NCBI RefSeq assembly: GCF_901933205.1
Contig: NC_044573.1
Location: forward strand, 55,621,993 to 55,685,992
Direction: 5' to 3'
Length of the DNA stretch: 64,000 nucleotides
DNA from: Camarhynchus parvulus
Lineage: Eukaryota > Chordata > Aves > Passeriformes > Thraupidae
The position numbers and the translations under genes are program-made. The notes under the pieces are model-generated. The model was not told the origin of the DNA, ran no database searches, and was given only the letters and a program-made list of their open reading frames with translations. Below are positions 13,959 through 26,329 of the stretch, piece by piece (position 1 is the stretch's first letter; each line of letters begins with the position of its first letter).

Positions 13959-14008
13959 CTGTAACTACCAGCCTCAAATCTCTGAATCTGAAGATTCAAC
14001 ATATTTCT
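13959..14008 (-). other. Exon-like segment, 50 nt (hypothetical)
   Basis: Read on the minus strand, a strong acceptor (TTTTCTTATTTCCTTAG) precedes 50 nt that end at a good donor (TTACAG|GTAATC). One of three frames is open throughout and reads RNMLNLQIQRFEAGSY plus two bases; the other two are stopped. I recognise no family. It could be an exon of a leftward transcript, but decoy exons of this quality are common in introns, so it is recorded as a hypothesis only. Confidence 0.15.
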
Positions 14009-17000
14009 CTAAGGAAATAAGAAAACTGCTCCACTTTTCAGAGAAGTAACTACAAAAATATATTTTTCTTTTACCAATTCAAGCATGTATTAACATGGAA
14101 ATAGATAATAAAGTCCATTTCAACCACATACATGTTCTGCTTTTTTTTGCAGTTTTGCTCTTTTTTCTACTCTGCAAGAACTCCATCAAAGATCTACTTT
14201 AATTGATGCATCAGAGTGCTCACTTAGCAAGATTCTAAGAAGATACCAAATGAAAAAAAGACTATCAACCTTTTAGCTGCAATAAAGGAAGGGAAATCTC
14301 AAGAAGAACACTTGAATGCTCTACAAACACAGAGCCTGAAGAAGATGGCCCACGGGTCCCCCAGTGCCTGATTATTGGGTAGTGTTTTACATTCCACTTT
14401 TCCTCTGGGATACTGGTGCCTCCCCCAAGAAGGCTGCGCTCCACCTATTCCCAAGTGTGAGCCTGCTACTGTAGACTGCAGGGAAAACCCTATATCCAAA
14501 CTAACACTTCATATAGAGTATGAAATACACTTTGAAAATATTCCACCCAATCATATCAGAACACCATGGACACTGTAATCTTCAAGATATCTACCATGAG
14601 CAGCATTTTTGTAAGTAGAGGTTTGCAATCCTAGATTAACACATAAGAATCATCAAGGAAAACTTCTTTGTTTACTTCTAGTGATAAAGATCAATGGCAG
14701 GAAGCATGATACTATAGAGATATTAAGATATCTGTATGATGCCTACTTATAAATAGATGTGTGTTTACATTATGCTTTCCACATATACAGAAAGAAGCAT
14801 GCATTTTTGTATCAGTACTGCCAGTTCATTTTAAGGAAAACCCCCCAGCTACTAATCTCATTTCCAGCAAGCATGCAGCAGCTCACCTTGAAGACTAATA
14901 TCCAAGAAAGCAGGGAAGGAAATTACTTGTGCAGGGGAATTTCATGCCTCCCTCATTTATACAGTTATTTACACAACAGAATTTACTCAAGTATCTTCAC
15001 GTCTCATAAAGGTATGGGTAAGACAAAATATGATTTGACAATCTCAAGAAATGTACACCACTCTCAGTGCTGAAAGGCTGGTAAAGAACTTCATGAGAAT
15101 TAGAGTTTCAGGCAGATAAACTACATCTTGGGAAGCATTTAGGTACATGGAATGAATAGCAACAGGGATGAAGAGCTGGGGACTCAGTTTATCACATATG
15201 CACTGTTGCACCACAGGAGATGAAGCACAACAGCACTTGTGTGGGGCTCCTCCAGTCCCCAGAGTAAAAAGCATTTGAGGTTTTTGCCTCTCATCTCTCC
15301 TGGCTGGTGGAGGAATCAAATCAAGCTGTTCTCAGGAATGGAGAATAATAGTAAGCTTCAACCCTTGGAAGACAGTCCTCTCACTCACGCAAAAATTACC
15401 TAAATTTTACAGTTTCATCCATCATTTGTTTCCTTGTTCTATGCTTAGTAACAATACAGAAATTAAGATTTGCCCAAGCATGTTACCACAGGCGTCACTC
15501 TGTCTCTTAAAGCCTGCTGGACATCAACAACCCAGCAGATGGTCATTACTCCAAATTCCCCACCCTCCATCATCATTAATTCAGGAGCAAACTCATTTCA
15601 ATGGGCTAGCCCCAATTCACAAAGAACTCATTGTTCTGACCAAATTAATAGCTTTACATCTTGCATTACCAGATGTGCTTCAGAGACACAGTAACATTTT
15701 ATATTATAATGTGCTGTTTAAAGTGCACTTCAATGTCATTTCTCATAAATATTGCTGTACAAGGCAAACGTACAACTATGAACCTATTCCCAAAATAAAC
15801 ACAAAAACTCTGTATTTTTGGTTTAGATCCTAGACAGATTTGGCACAAGCATTGGTCAATTATCCTGCAACCCACTTGATCAAAAGCTGTCTACTCTGAT
15901 ACACAGTCTTTTGAAAGGCTTTACTTCACCCTGAAGATTAATAAACCCTCAACCCTGGCATATCCAGTAAAGAGACAGGCAATTACAGTGCCTATTACAT
16001 AAGCAACACAGTTTAGACCAATCATAATAATAATAATAACAACAAATAGGACAAATAAAATTTATAAGAATTTGGAGTAAGTCTTAACTTCACCGACAGG
16101 TCACCAGCAGATTTTGATACATGTCAAATGGGGAATGAAAAAGAACAGAGGAAATAATTTGTCATGACTTGAGTCATGCCATGTCTGCCATTTGTCAGCA
16201 AGTTTGCATTAAAACAATGGAAGACTCTTTTCCATAGGAACAATTTGCAAAAATGAACATCAATAGACTAGAATCAACTAGGAAGCCATCTTTCCCACTT
16301 AATTGAAAAATAAAATGTAGAATTTTGAAAATAGCCATGTTCCTTGTGAAAAGGAGTTAGAGATCACTGAAGGACTCTAATTCAAAAAGAAAGTATAATT
16401 AAAAATAGAGACCAAGCTTTCCAGAGAGATAGTATTTGCTTGAGTTACATTGTTATTTTTCTATGGAACTGAAACAGGTTTTCTTACAATCCTGTATCTG
16501 AAAAACTTCTCTTGCTGATAGTTTTGTCAAAAACTGCTTGTGTGAAATGCTCTGTTTTCAATAAATTGTTGAAAACAACAACAAAATATTTTTGGCTGAA
16601 AAATTCCTAACTGGCTTGACTTGTAAAATAATTTCTTAAGTATAACATTTCATTAAGTCCAATGCCTTTCCTTAGTTAAAAGGCTGCATTGTATATTTTA
16701 AAAGATATCCACTCACTCTCATACCAGCACAAAACAAGTAACATTTGTGTTTAAACCTGTGATGCACAGGGGGCATTTTTCCTAAGAAATCTATTTCTAT
16801 ATAGAAGAAATAAATATAACAACTACGATATTACAGTCTGTTCTAGTCTACCTTGACAACAGGATTAGAACCTGTATCTCCAATAAGCCTTAACCTCTGT
16901 TTGATCACAGCCAAAACATATAGCTATCTTTACTAAGTAACTTTACACATTTAAATTATGTGGAAAGCAAATATCATCCAGGTGGATTTACCCTGGAAGT

Positions 17001-19540
17001 GCAGTTTACAGCCATAGCTGAAGGAAAGGAGTGAGGGCTGAAATGTCTGTGGTTTGACAAACATAATTCTGGGATGGAACAAGGGAGAAAAAGAAATATT
17101 TTCTTATTAAAAGGAAAACAAAGAAAAAGTTATGTCTCTTATCAAATTACATACTGGTATAATTTTTAATACAACAGAAGGTCATTAATCAAGAACATAA
17201 GATCATTTGATGTATTGCACTTCTGTAACAAGCTAATATGCAAAGGTTGGGGCTTTTTTCATGTATTAAATATTTTTTCAAATTCCTACATAACATAACT
17301 AATAAAATATTTACTTTTACAAAGGGTCAAGTGGACAGAACATAATTCTCCCAGAAGGAAACCAGATGTTCAGTTTCTTCAAAGCGATGCCCGTATTGAT
17401 AAAAGCAGTAGCTAATCTTTCTTTTAGAGGTTGAAGGTCTTGTTGAAGTTTCTTTTACTAAAGAGCTATGTATCAAGCTTTAATGACTATCTGCCTCAAT
17501 GAAAGAAGTATTTTTAATTTTTAATAGGATTTTGGCTTGTGTTCATCAATGCATATGTACTCAAAGAGCTCTCTTTGAAAATTCTGTAAAACAATTTATA
17601 GTCAGGCTCTACATCATGTATTGCATCTTAAATTCATGATAAAAGAAGTCACATCTGTTCTCAAAGCCAAGATTCCATATTAAAACCATCCTAGCAAACT
17701 TGTATATAGTAATTTGAATACATTAAGTCACACAAATATTCAAGTGTTTCTTACAAGTAATTCAAGTGGTGCAGAATAATCTATCAATATAGTGCTCGGA
17801 ATTGTAAAAAGCTCAAATTAACAATATATTATGTTTCTTAATAATGTACTCTTTATAAAGCTCAATATATTAAGAGATCCATAAAAAGGGATATACAAAA
17901 ACTCAAACAAATGCATTTTAAATGATTCTGCGGGTTTTTTCCTGTATTACTTGGCTTTTGCCATGACTAATATTTAGCTACACCATAATGCTTGCCAAGA
18001 GATGCAAGATAATTCTGAAATCCTGTGGGGGTAGGCTAGATGTTTAAAAGGCTTCAGAGGCAGGAACAGGGTCTCTGTGTATCTCAGAAAGCAAAACCAT
18101 TACTTAGTTGCTTAAATTATTCTTAGATAAGTCTTTGGGGAAAAAAAAAAAAAACCGTTTTACCACAGGTAGAAGGAAACCCCACCCAATTTAAATTTTA
18201 ATTTAATTTTGGGTTTACGTCACCTGCTTTTTCATCTTCTGAATTCTGTTCTGATCAAGGAATGACTAAAGGTTAACCTGGGACATTAACTGCAGTATGA
18301 TTCACTTATGGTATCACAAATTTTGTGTTCATCCATGTTGATGTGCACCCACAGAATGCTCTCTCACTTTTCCCATCTCTAGTGGTCAGGTGCATCTGTT
18401 ATTCGAAAAATCTATTTAGCTTAAGGGAGGCTGTAAGCTTCCAGCTAAACAGCATCCTGTGGATAGAAAGTTGTACATCTCAACATACCCATTGTTAAAG
18501 GATCCTCTCCTAAGAGGACAGGGACAAAGCAGCTCTCAGGATTGCAAGTGACAAGAAAGGGCTGAAGAAAGCCCCAGTTTTATCCAATATGCATCAGAAA
18601 CCCCCAAGGAAGAGGGCAGCACTACCCAGTTCACCAACTTTAGGTAACCAGCTGCATCCAAGCCCAACACTAACTCTTTTAGTTCAAGTACCAATGTGTT
18701 TAGTCTGTGTAAAAGCAGAGTACCGGCACCTTACTTACAAGAAATGGTGCAATTAAACAGGATGAAAGAAAAGAAAGGAACAAAGAACAACTAAATAAGT
18801 GGTAAGAATTGAGAGTCAGAGCTCTTTCAATTAATGGTTTTTCAAGCACTTTGCATGGCAAGAAAGAACAAAATGGTCAAGACACACTCAGGGTTTGCAT
18901 AGAGTGCATACCACTTTCACATCTCTATAATACAAGAGTTAAAAAGAAGTTGTGGAAAAATTATTGCTGGTGTGATGGAAGGGACAAGTTGTGGTACACT
19001 CTGCTACCATACCTACTTACCTACTTCACCCAACTGCTTTACTGGCCTCCCTCAATCATTTCTCCAAACATCTGTCTTCCAAAGCATCAAGTCCCATTCT
19101 TCCCTCAGGCCAGACATTTACCAATAGCTCACCATTCATCTGTCCCCAGAAGCTCTTTCCCTGTCATCTGTAAAGCCAAGTAAGGAGCTCCATACATAGC
19201 CAACCTCCTATCTGGGAGAGCAGGAGCACACTACAGAGCTCCCCAGTTTGTTTCTCAGCACTTCTGAGAGCTGTGCTGCAACACATCAAGCAGTAGATGC
19301 TCAAGCAGGAGCTGGACAATGGTATCACAGACTTAGAAATGGCATCTTAGAAACTGTAGCGAAAGATGTGTGACTGTTTCAGGTTTTGAGTCCTTGGTAC
19401 GAACGCTGTCTTATTTCTCCCCTTCCCCAAAGGAAGCAATTTCCAGCTTGATTTTGGAGAATTAAATCTACAAGGCAGTCAACTATGAAGACAGGACTCA
19501 CATGCAACCAATATATAGTACATCCCTGAAGATTTGGTAA
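14009..19540. other. Non-coding stretch with a long frame-free core
   Basis: No gene recognised. From about 15834 to 18808 there is no open frame of 60 codons or more on either strand, almost 3 kb. The sequence is strongly A+T-rich, with a short ATA run at 16023-16046 and an A run near 18141-18154. A + strand splice-like pair at 14965-15011 (acceptor TCATTTATACAG, donor AAAG|GTATGG) is open in two frames but otherwise unsupported. A minus-strand donor near 19024 (GTAG|GTAAGT) has a partner acceptor, but all frames between are stopped. Confidence 0.5.
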
Positions 19541-19544
19541 GATT

Positions 19545-19594
19545 GTGCGTGTGTGTGTGTGTGTGTGTGTGTTTGTTTGTGTGCGTGCATGTGT
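19545..19594. repeat. (TG)n microsatellite
   Basis: A run of TG dinucleotides, about 25 units, interrupted by TTTG and GCG units near its right end. It is a typical vertebrate CA/TG microsatellite. Confidence 0.95.
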
Positions 19595-19723
19595 AAAATA
19601 CACTTGTTTGAAAAGCAAGTTGTTTTCTTCCAGTGTGCAATTTGTTTTTCTGCTCTGGCTACACCTGTGGCAAAGGAACAACACCGTCCCTGTACCCTCT
19701 CTACTAACTAGTCCTGAACACAA

Positions 19724-19784
19724 CAAAAAAAAAAAACAACCAACCAACAAAAAAACAGCCAACAGAAAAAAAAAAAAAAAAAAA
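19724..19784. repeat. A-rich / (CAAC)n low-complexity tract
   Basis: Two A runs flank a CAACCAACCAACAA segment and an AACAGCCAACAG spacer; the right-hand run is about 19 A. I see no retroelement body immediately to its left that would make it a poly(A) tail. It is read as low-complexity sequence. Confidence 0.8.
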
Positions 19785-19961
19785 GTAGTCTTCAAGACAG
19801 TGTCACGGCTGTACAGGATGCTCACCAGAAAACAACAGATGTGCTATAATCACTACTGCCCATTCATTTCCTTTCTGCCAGAAAGAAAGCAGCAGTCATC
19901 AATTAAGAAGCTCTATCTGCAGGACACAAAAGGAAGTGTACACTTCTCCTTGGTCACTTGA

Positions 19962-20041
19962 CCGCAACAATAGGGGATGGAAGCGGGAAAGAACTGACCG
20001 CTCCGAGCAAGTGTGGCGGGGCAAAGCAGAGAGGCGTGAGT
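19962..20041 (+). promoter_or_regulatory. Minor CpG cluster with splice-donor motif
   Basis: About six CpG sites occur in 75 bp, in otherwise CpG-poor surroundings. On the + strand the cluster ends at a GTGAGT donor motif (AGAGGC|GTGAGT at 20035/20036). It is too short to be an island by usual length criteria. It could be a minor first exon with its donor, or a local fluctuation. No open frame of note runs into the donor. Confidence 0.2.
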
Positions 20042-20044
20042 GAG

Positions 20045-23000
20045 CTGGTTTCTTTGGATTTTTAAAAAGATATATAAGAATTTTTGTTCAACTTTAATAT
20101 ACTTTAATATACAAATGGTTAAAAATCAAACCACTTTGCCCACAAGTTACATCACAAAATCCTAATTCTATTTTTTCTGAACTTTTTCAGACAATACATT
20201 TAGTGCTTTTCACAGCAGAAAATCCCAAACATTGGAACTGACAAGAGAATTAAGCAGCCTCTATCTGGAAAACCGTTTTATCAATTAACAAAGGCTTTTC
20301 TAAAACAGTTATCACAATTTTTATAAAAACATTAGTCTAAATGTACTAGGTGCATAGAATTTCAATACATCACTGGCATAAATTATTTGCATTAGCATTT
20401 TTTAAGAAGTCTAGTCAGATCTGTGAATCCCTCCATTAAAGATTACGTTTGCTGGTCAGCTTCATTACTCTGAAATAGAATGACAGCTTTCATAAAACTG
20501 CCAACAACAGAAAACCCTAGAGATGGGCTTTATATTATGTCTGTTCCACAACTGTAGTCAGCCACAAAGGGTTTGCAGGAAACTTATTAAAAATGTGAGC
20601 CTTAATTAAGGTATTAGGCCCTAATCTAGCATGCTAAATTAAACTCAAAATATTCCCATGGACACTAATGCAACTGCTCTAAGAGCTTGGTACGCACTTC
20701 CCACAATAGGAAAGCTTTTACAGGCCTTCACATTACAACTGAACCCTTATTTTCACTCTGTACCTCTGCTTCACTGCATACCAAAAATAGACCCAACTTA
20801 CAGAAAAGCTCATACGTGGGCATAGGATCATTCCTCTCCACCCCCACACAGATTTGCAAGCCCTCACACCACTAAAGGCATGACCTAAACAAAGCATTCA
20901 GTGATGCACAAATGCTCAAGGAATTTTTTTAATGTATTGACTTTTAGCATAAACACACTGCATATTAAAAGTCACATGGAATTGTCAGAATAAAGTATAT
21001 TGATCTAATGTTTCCTTCTCTGCTACAACATGTTATGATTTAATAGATGCTGAAGCCCATTTTAATCCTTCTAAAGATATTCTAACCACCAACTTACTGA
21101 AACAATTAAAAACACACAATATTGTTATGTAATTCAAATGGATAATAACTAAATAGAAACAAATTTCATAAAGCATTTCCCCCCACCACCCCCAAAAGTT
21201 TTTCAGAATGGAAATATTCTTAGATGTTCCAGATTTAAGCCTGACGTGTAAAGCAAATTTGGAAAAATTACTGGTGGTTATTTGGCAAGGGTCAACATCC
21301 ATCCCTCAAAGCTATACCTGCCTAAACCATTAAGCTCCTATTTTTACAGAACACCAGTCCTCATATTTTCTGTTTCTTCCTTTTTCCCACAAAATGAATT
21401 CCTTACAATATGCACTTCATCTAGTCCTTGAATGCCTTATCCCCTTAGCTGATACATTCCCACGCACTCCAGCTTTGTTGACACAACAATTTTTTGAAAC
21501 ACTTCACAGTGAATGCTTGTCTGCCAGGGATCCCAAAGAATCTTAGGAAATCCTCTGCAACTTAGGCCACAGGAGCAATCCATGTTATCTCTGCTTTCAG
21601 AAAAGAGGTTATTTGAGTCTGCTGGTCTGGTTGGCTTTTCTGTTCATCATGAAAACACAATAAAACCACTGCAACTCAAAACCAAGGCCAAGCAGCACAC
21701 TGGAAATGAATTGGAGATCAGGAAACAGGGAGAGTTTGTGCAAATAATTCACTCTAAGGTCACTAGGCAAATACTTTGCATGCATTTGGATATGCACAAA
21801 CTTTGAGCTAAATAAATAAAATTATTTCCTGTGTGGAAGATGGGAATGTACAGCTCCTCCATGCTTGCAGATAAAAAAATATGCTAGTAATTAACTATCA
21901 GCAAATAAGGCAGAGAACTAGTGCACTGAATTTAGGTCATGACAATTATTTTTCTCTAATGCATGTTAAAACATGTAACCTTATTCAAATCTTGCTATTT
22001 TTGGAAAAGGCTGAAGAAGAATTTCTGGTCTTTCCTCTTGCAGTCTCCACAAAACATTTTTCTGCTTACAGAGACTGTTCTCCCTTGGATCCAAAGGAAA
22101 GTAAGATCTCACTAATGTTTGTCAGATGTAAGCTTTAATCAGTGCTACGCAGTCCTGCAAGTGTCTCTCTAGCACAGTTATGCAATCTCAAATCATTGGA
22201 GTCAAAATAAAGTTGCCATTCTTCTAAAATTTCATAAACATTTGAACACAATTGGATCATAAATACATACTACCAAATTATATTACAAGTCCCACTATCA
22301 GTAAGGTAAAAGAATAAATACTACCAATTAGTGGTCTAATATAGCATATTATTATTCCCTCTGCAGGTCACAGAAGCCCGAGAGTCAATTAACATCATGA
22401 ACCTTTTTTATTTTTTTTAATAAACTTATCTATGCTACACTGGTTTCAACAGTAGCGCTGCAAAGAGCGAAGTAGATTACCTATAAGGCATCAAGTTTTT
22501 CCAAACAGCAGTGTTTGAGAGCCACTGAATGTCTGCTTTTTTCAGAGAGAAGAAAAGACTCCTTTAGGTTGGCACTAGGAATCTTTCTTGTTGGAGAGGA
22601 GGAGAAAGGGATCTTGCCTAAAGCTCTCTTATTTAATATTTTCTGTAGAGTCTCCTTCCAGCCCTATTGTGAAGTTTTCTGGAATGTCGATTTGCTTCAG
22701 ATAATCAAATGAGTGAAATCAGTTATTGCAATCAGGTTACATTTCTATGGCATGTAAACCTGCTCTTCCTACATTCCCAAGTTTCTTAGATGCTCCAAGA
22801 CTGCCAGGCAGTGAAATTATATAAACAAAATTAAATCACTAAAAAATAAGCTAAAATGACATAGACTAACATAGGAAATCTCAGGAGAACAAAGTAGTCC
22901 TGGATCTCCCCATCCCCATAGGGAGACCATTATTTCTCCATGAAAGTGGCACTTTCACTTCCAAAGGGAGAGAATCAAGCAACAGAACAAAATTTCAGCT

Positions 23001-23357
23001 ACGTATCTTTAGCAAAACTGCGGTTTCAGAAACAAAGGCTAAAACTGAACAGTTAACCTCCCCTAACTGCTAAGGTGCCCCCCCAAAACTGAATTTAATT
23101 AGGATAAAACCCCACTAGTGTGCACATGAGGAACACCCTCTCTCCTAGCTAACCCACATGCCAGGCCTGTTCAGCATAGTGACCTACTGTGGGTTTGGAC
23201 ACTAAGCAGCCTCATGGTTAACCTGAGGCACATGCACTGTACACCAGCGGGTAATCCTCTCAGTCAGAGGCACACCAAAAATCATCTCACATTTAAAATA
23301 AAGCTAAATAAAAAAATTAAAATAATGGTAAAAAAATTTACCTGGTAGAGTACTCAC
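20045..23357. other. Non-coding stretch
   Basis: No gene, RNA or interspersed repeat recognised. Short open frames on both strands have no recognisable motif. The sequence is A+T-rich throughout. Confidence 0.5.
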
Positions 23358-23426
23358 CAAATATATCGCTGTTAGGTTGGGCAATATGGAGTCACTTTTT
23401 CTCTCCTCTGTTGAGTGTCTGGCATT
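23358..23426 (-). other. Exon-like segment, 69 nt in frame (hypothetical)
   Basis: Among the exon-like segments in the window this is one of the better ones. On the minus strand a strong acceptor with a long pyrimidine tract (CCACTCTCCTTTCTGCAG) opens 69 nt, exactly 23 codons. The segment closes at a consensus donor (TTTG|GTGAGT). Only one frame is open; it begins on a whole codon and includes STEERKSDSILPNLTAIYL. A second donor (ACCAG|GTAAAT) lies 16 nt further and keeps the frame open, so alternative donors are possible. The segment would suit a small in-frame cassette exon of a leftward gene. I cannot name the protein, and it could still be a decoy. Confidence 0.27.
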
Positions 23427-26184
23427 CTGCAGAAAGGAGAGTGGAAATTATGGAATTAGAGAAAGGAAAAAAGGGAGCTCAGCTGCACAGCTCAGCAGGG
23501 GTCTAGGCACACCTCGGTTTATTCCCCCTAAGTCACGCTCGCCATACGTACACCTCCCAGACTGTCCTAAAGAGCAGCTGAATAAAACATAGCACGGGCT
23601 GAATCCAGTTCAGACAAGCTAAGGAGTCAGACTTTGAATAGGAATTAGACACTAATGTCATTCTGAAAATCCCATTAAGAGCCTTTACCACCTCTGCCTA
23701 CCTACATATCTTTAAAAATCTGGATCAGACAGCTTGCCTATGGTCGTGCTGTATGCCTGTGCTGAAGCAAGGAAGCACTGCTGGGTTCCCAAGCTCTAAA
23801 CCCCAAGGGTTTCAGGCCACACTCCTTCTAGAAATTGTTAGAGCTGATTTTCAACTTAATTATCTTTAATGCCTGGAAACCTCTATCCAAATGAGCCCTC
23901 ACTTCCCTGGTAAGCAACATTAGTGGCCTATAAAGCACGTCAGAGACATGGGTCACTGTGATCTGCCTGGTACCTCCATCAAATCCAGGTATTTTCACAA
24001 GGTCAACAAAGCATGATAAATATCTGAACAAAAATAGTGTTTCTCCTACCAAACCCAGCTATTTAGGTAGAATTGCGGTGCAGCTTTTTCTTACAAAATT
24101 TATTAGCCTGCTTTGAAGCCTAAAAATGGAGGATATTTGATTTAACAAGGGAAAGAGCTCATTCCCTCTGTTAAACTTGTAACCCCTCCCAGCCTCAGCA
24201 GAATATCAACTGGAACTGAACAAGGATACCTTTTTTATTATTTTCATTTCTCTAAGACATTGTTTTACGTTTCCCTTTTCTAGAGTATCCAACATTAATT
24301 CACCTCTCCTTCTGTGCTATTTTCATGCCATGGACTGAGCCAAAGGTGACAGTGAAGAATCCACATAAACTGAACATCAAATGTTCCCGTTCTGAACTTT
24401 CAAGAAACTATTTAATATCTTTCTTCTTTTTTTATACCATCATAAGGCCTGTTTATATACTTGAAGAGGAAACAGTGCACATTCAGCTGCAATTGATTTC
24501 CTGTATGGCAAAATACCTCAGGCATTCAGCTGGCTGGGAACACTATGGAGGCCTCTCACCACCATCGGTTTCTTGAGACCGGGAAGCTCTGCCCAACGCT
24601 TGTTCTTATGCCAGAATAAATGAGAGACCCTGCTAAGTGTCCAAGTTAATTTGGTCTAGCTGAACCAAATCATAAACAGGCAAAATTTTTTATTTCAAAA
24701 ATACTGGTCTATCTTTAACTTCAACAGCAATGCCATCAATTCAATCTTGCTAATGGGGCATAATGTTCATCTACAGATGAACACATTTTTAAATACAAAA
24801 AACTAATCCATCTGAAATTTTCTTTTAATAAAATATCAATATATTTGCCTTCTCCATGCTATATAGCAATAAATTAGCAGACAACTTCACAGACTAAAGA
24901 GTATAATTTTTTGCTTTTGATATCACTGTGTGACAACTACAGCAATAATTTTATTTCCTTCACTTAGTTTTTCCTTTTAACAACTGAAGACACAGAGCAG
25001 TCTCCACTAACATTTCTAGGAATCTGAAGAAGACTACATGAGTAGTCTCACCAAGTTCCTGTGATCAGACTGTAACAGCTGTAACATTCAAATGCCCAAC
25101 CACCTGACGGTACTTCAGATTGTAAATTAAGCAAAACAGAAATGCAAAGTGACCTATAATTACCATCCTACTTTCCACTTATCATGGAAGTTTCCCTAGC
25201 CTCAAATCCTCCAGAGTCAAAGGACTCAATTTCAACTGCTTGAGAATCCTGTTTCTTTAAGAACCCTAGGAAAAAAACAGACTGACAATACAACCATTTA
25301 AATATACAAACATTTGTTTGCATGTATATATATATTATACACATTATATATAAATAAATGAATATCAGGAATCTAGATAACCCCAAAGAAGCCTAAACTT
25401 TTTACTGGGGCTCTCTTGTTTGACAGTAGTTTCATCAATAACAGTTTCTTAATTCTAGGGTAAAATTATTTGCCAAAAGCTGAGATATTCTCTAACCCCC
25501 AGCAGATACAATGGCCTCTCAAAACCTTTCAACTGATGATCTGAGACAGGGCCTTACAGTGACATCCAAATTGACTAAAGTACAAGCTCTTGGATGCTAC
25601 AGAATGTTCTATCAGCCTCCTCTAACTTTTCCAAGGTTTTCTACAGATTTTACTATCCTCACACGATAAAACAGGACAATCTGTAAGGAAAATGAATTTT
25701 TCATCCTGTGAAATTTTTTTATCAATTCAGTGGTTTATTTCTTAACCATCAAGTGTAAGAAAATTGAACACTTTTGTACTAGAAAAACTATCATGAAGAA
25801 AAGATGTTGCATGTTTCCTTCAAGAAACTGATTAACAAATATACCATCATTTGTCCTGTAATTTCCATTTCATCTTTAAAAAGTTTGCATTAATTTAAAT
25901 AGTCTTAGTTAGTCTAGAAATATATCACAGTTATTAACAAAAAGCTTTACTTCTTAATCAATTATAGAAAATACATAGGGTTAAAGCATCAAGCAAATAG
26001 CAGCTTAAGAAGCAAAAGTAACAAAGAAACCTGTATTCAGATATTTAAACTGACTTGAACCATAATGTCTGGCTCTCCTGTGAAAAACACTTTGGAACTT
26101 GGGGTTCACACTATAATGTTAAATTAAAAGGCCATCAGACTGAAAACTATCTTTCAAAATGCAGGAAAATTAAGGTGCTCCTTT
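23427..26184. other. Non-coding stretch
   Basis: No gene recognised. It includes a possible SINE fossil at about 23728-23804 (listed separately) and a short TATA/ATAT microsatellite-like tract at about 25318-25362. A 74-codon minus-strand open frame at 23828-24052 has no recognisable domain. Confidence 0.5.
23728..23804 (+). mobile_element. Possible MIR/CORE-SINE fossil
   Basis: The order CTTGCCTATGGTCGTGCTG, then GCTGAAGCAAGGAAGC, then CTGGGTTCCCAAGCTCTAA, loosely follows the core of the ancient MIR family (CTTGCCCAAGGTCACAC, then AGCNGGGATTCGAACCCAG). Similarity is low and there are no intact ends. An equally short chance match cannot be excluded. Confidence 0.2.
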
Positions 26185-26206
26185 CAGGTATACTCTAGTA
26201 TACCTG
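26185..26206. repeat. Perfect 10-bp inverted repeat (hairpin)
   Basis: CAGGTATACT and AGTATACCTG are exact reverse complements separated by only CT. Each strand therefore presents the same CAG|GTATAC motif, which resembles a splice donor. Such a compact perfect palindrome is uncommon in the flanking DNA. Its role, if any, is unknown. Confidence 0.8.
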
Positions 26207-26244
26207 GGAGGCAAGAAAAATAATTTTCAGTAAGAGGATGGGTG

Positions 26245-26325
26245 CTTTACTTTATCCCTTAGGAGTCACTGAGATTATCTTTACCTCAGTTTTCCTAAGA
26301 AGTGTAAATGACACATAACCCTTGT
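26245..26325 (+). mobile_element. MIR-like SINE fossil
   Basis: The string CTTTACCTCAGTTTTCCTAA followed by GTGTAAATGAC matches the distinctive 3' part of MIR (CTNNGCCTCAGTTTCCTCAT then CTGTAAAATGGG). The GGAGTCACTGAGATTATC on its left sits where MIR has its AAGTCACTTAACCTC segment. MIR-type CORE-SINEs are ancient and survive in bird genomes as short decayed copies. Ends are not definable. Confidence 0.4.
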
Positions 26326-26329
26326 GTTC

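Noticed and set aside
19025..19176. Minus-strand segment between acceptor TTGGCTTTACAG and donor GTAG|GTAAGT
   Set aside because: All three frames are stopped. It could be a non-coding exon but nothing else supports it.
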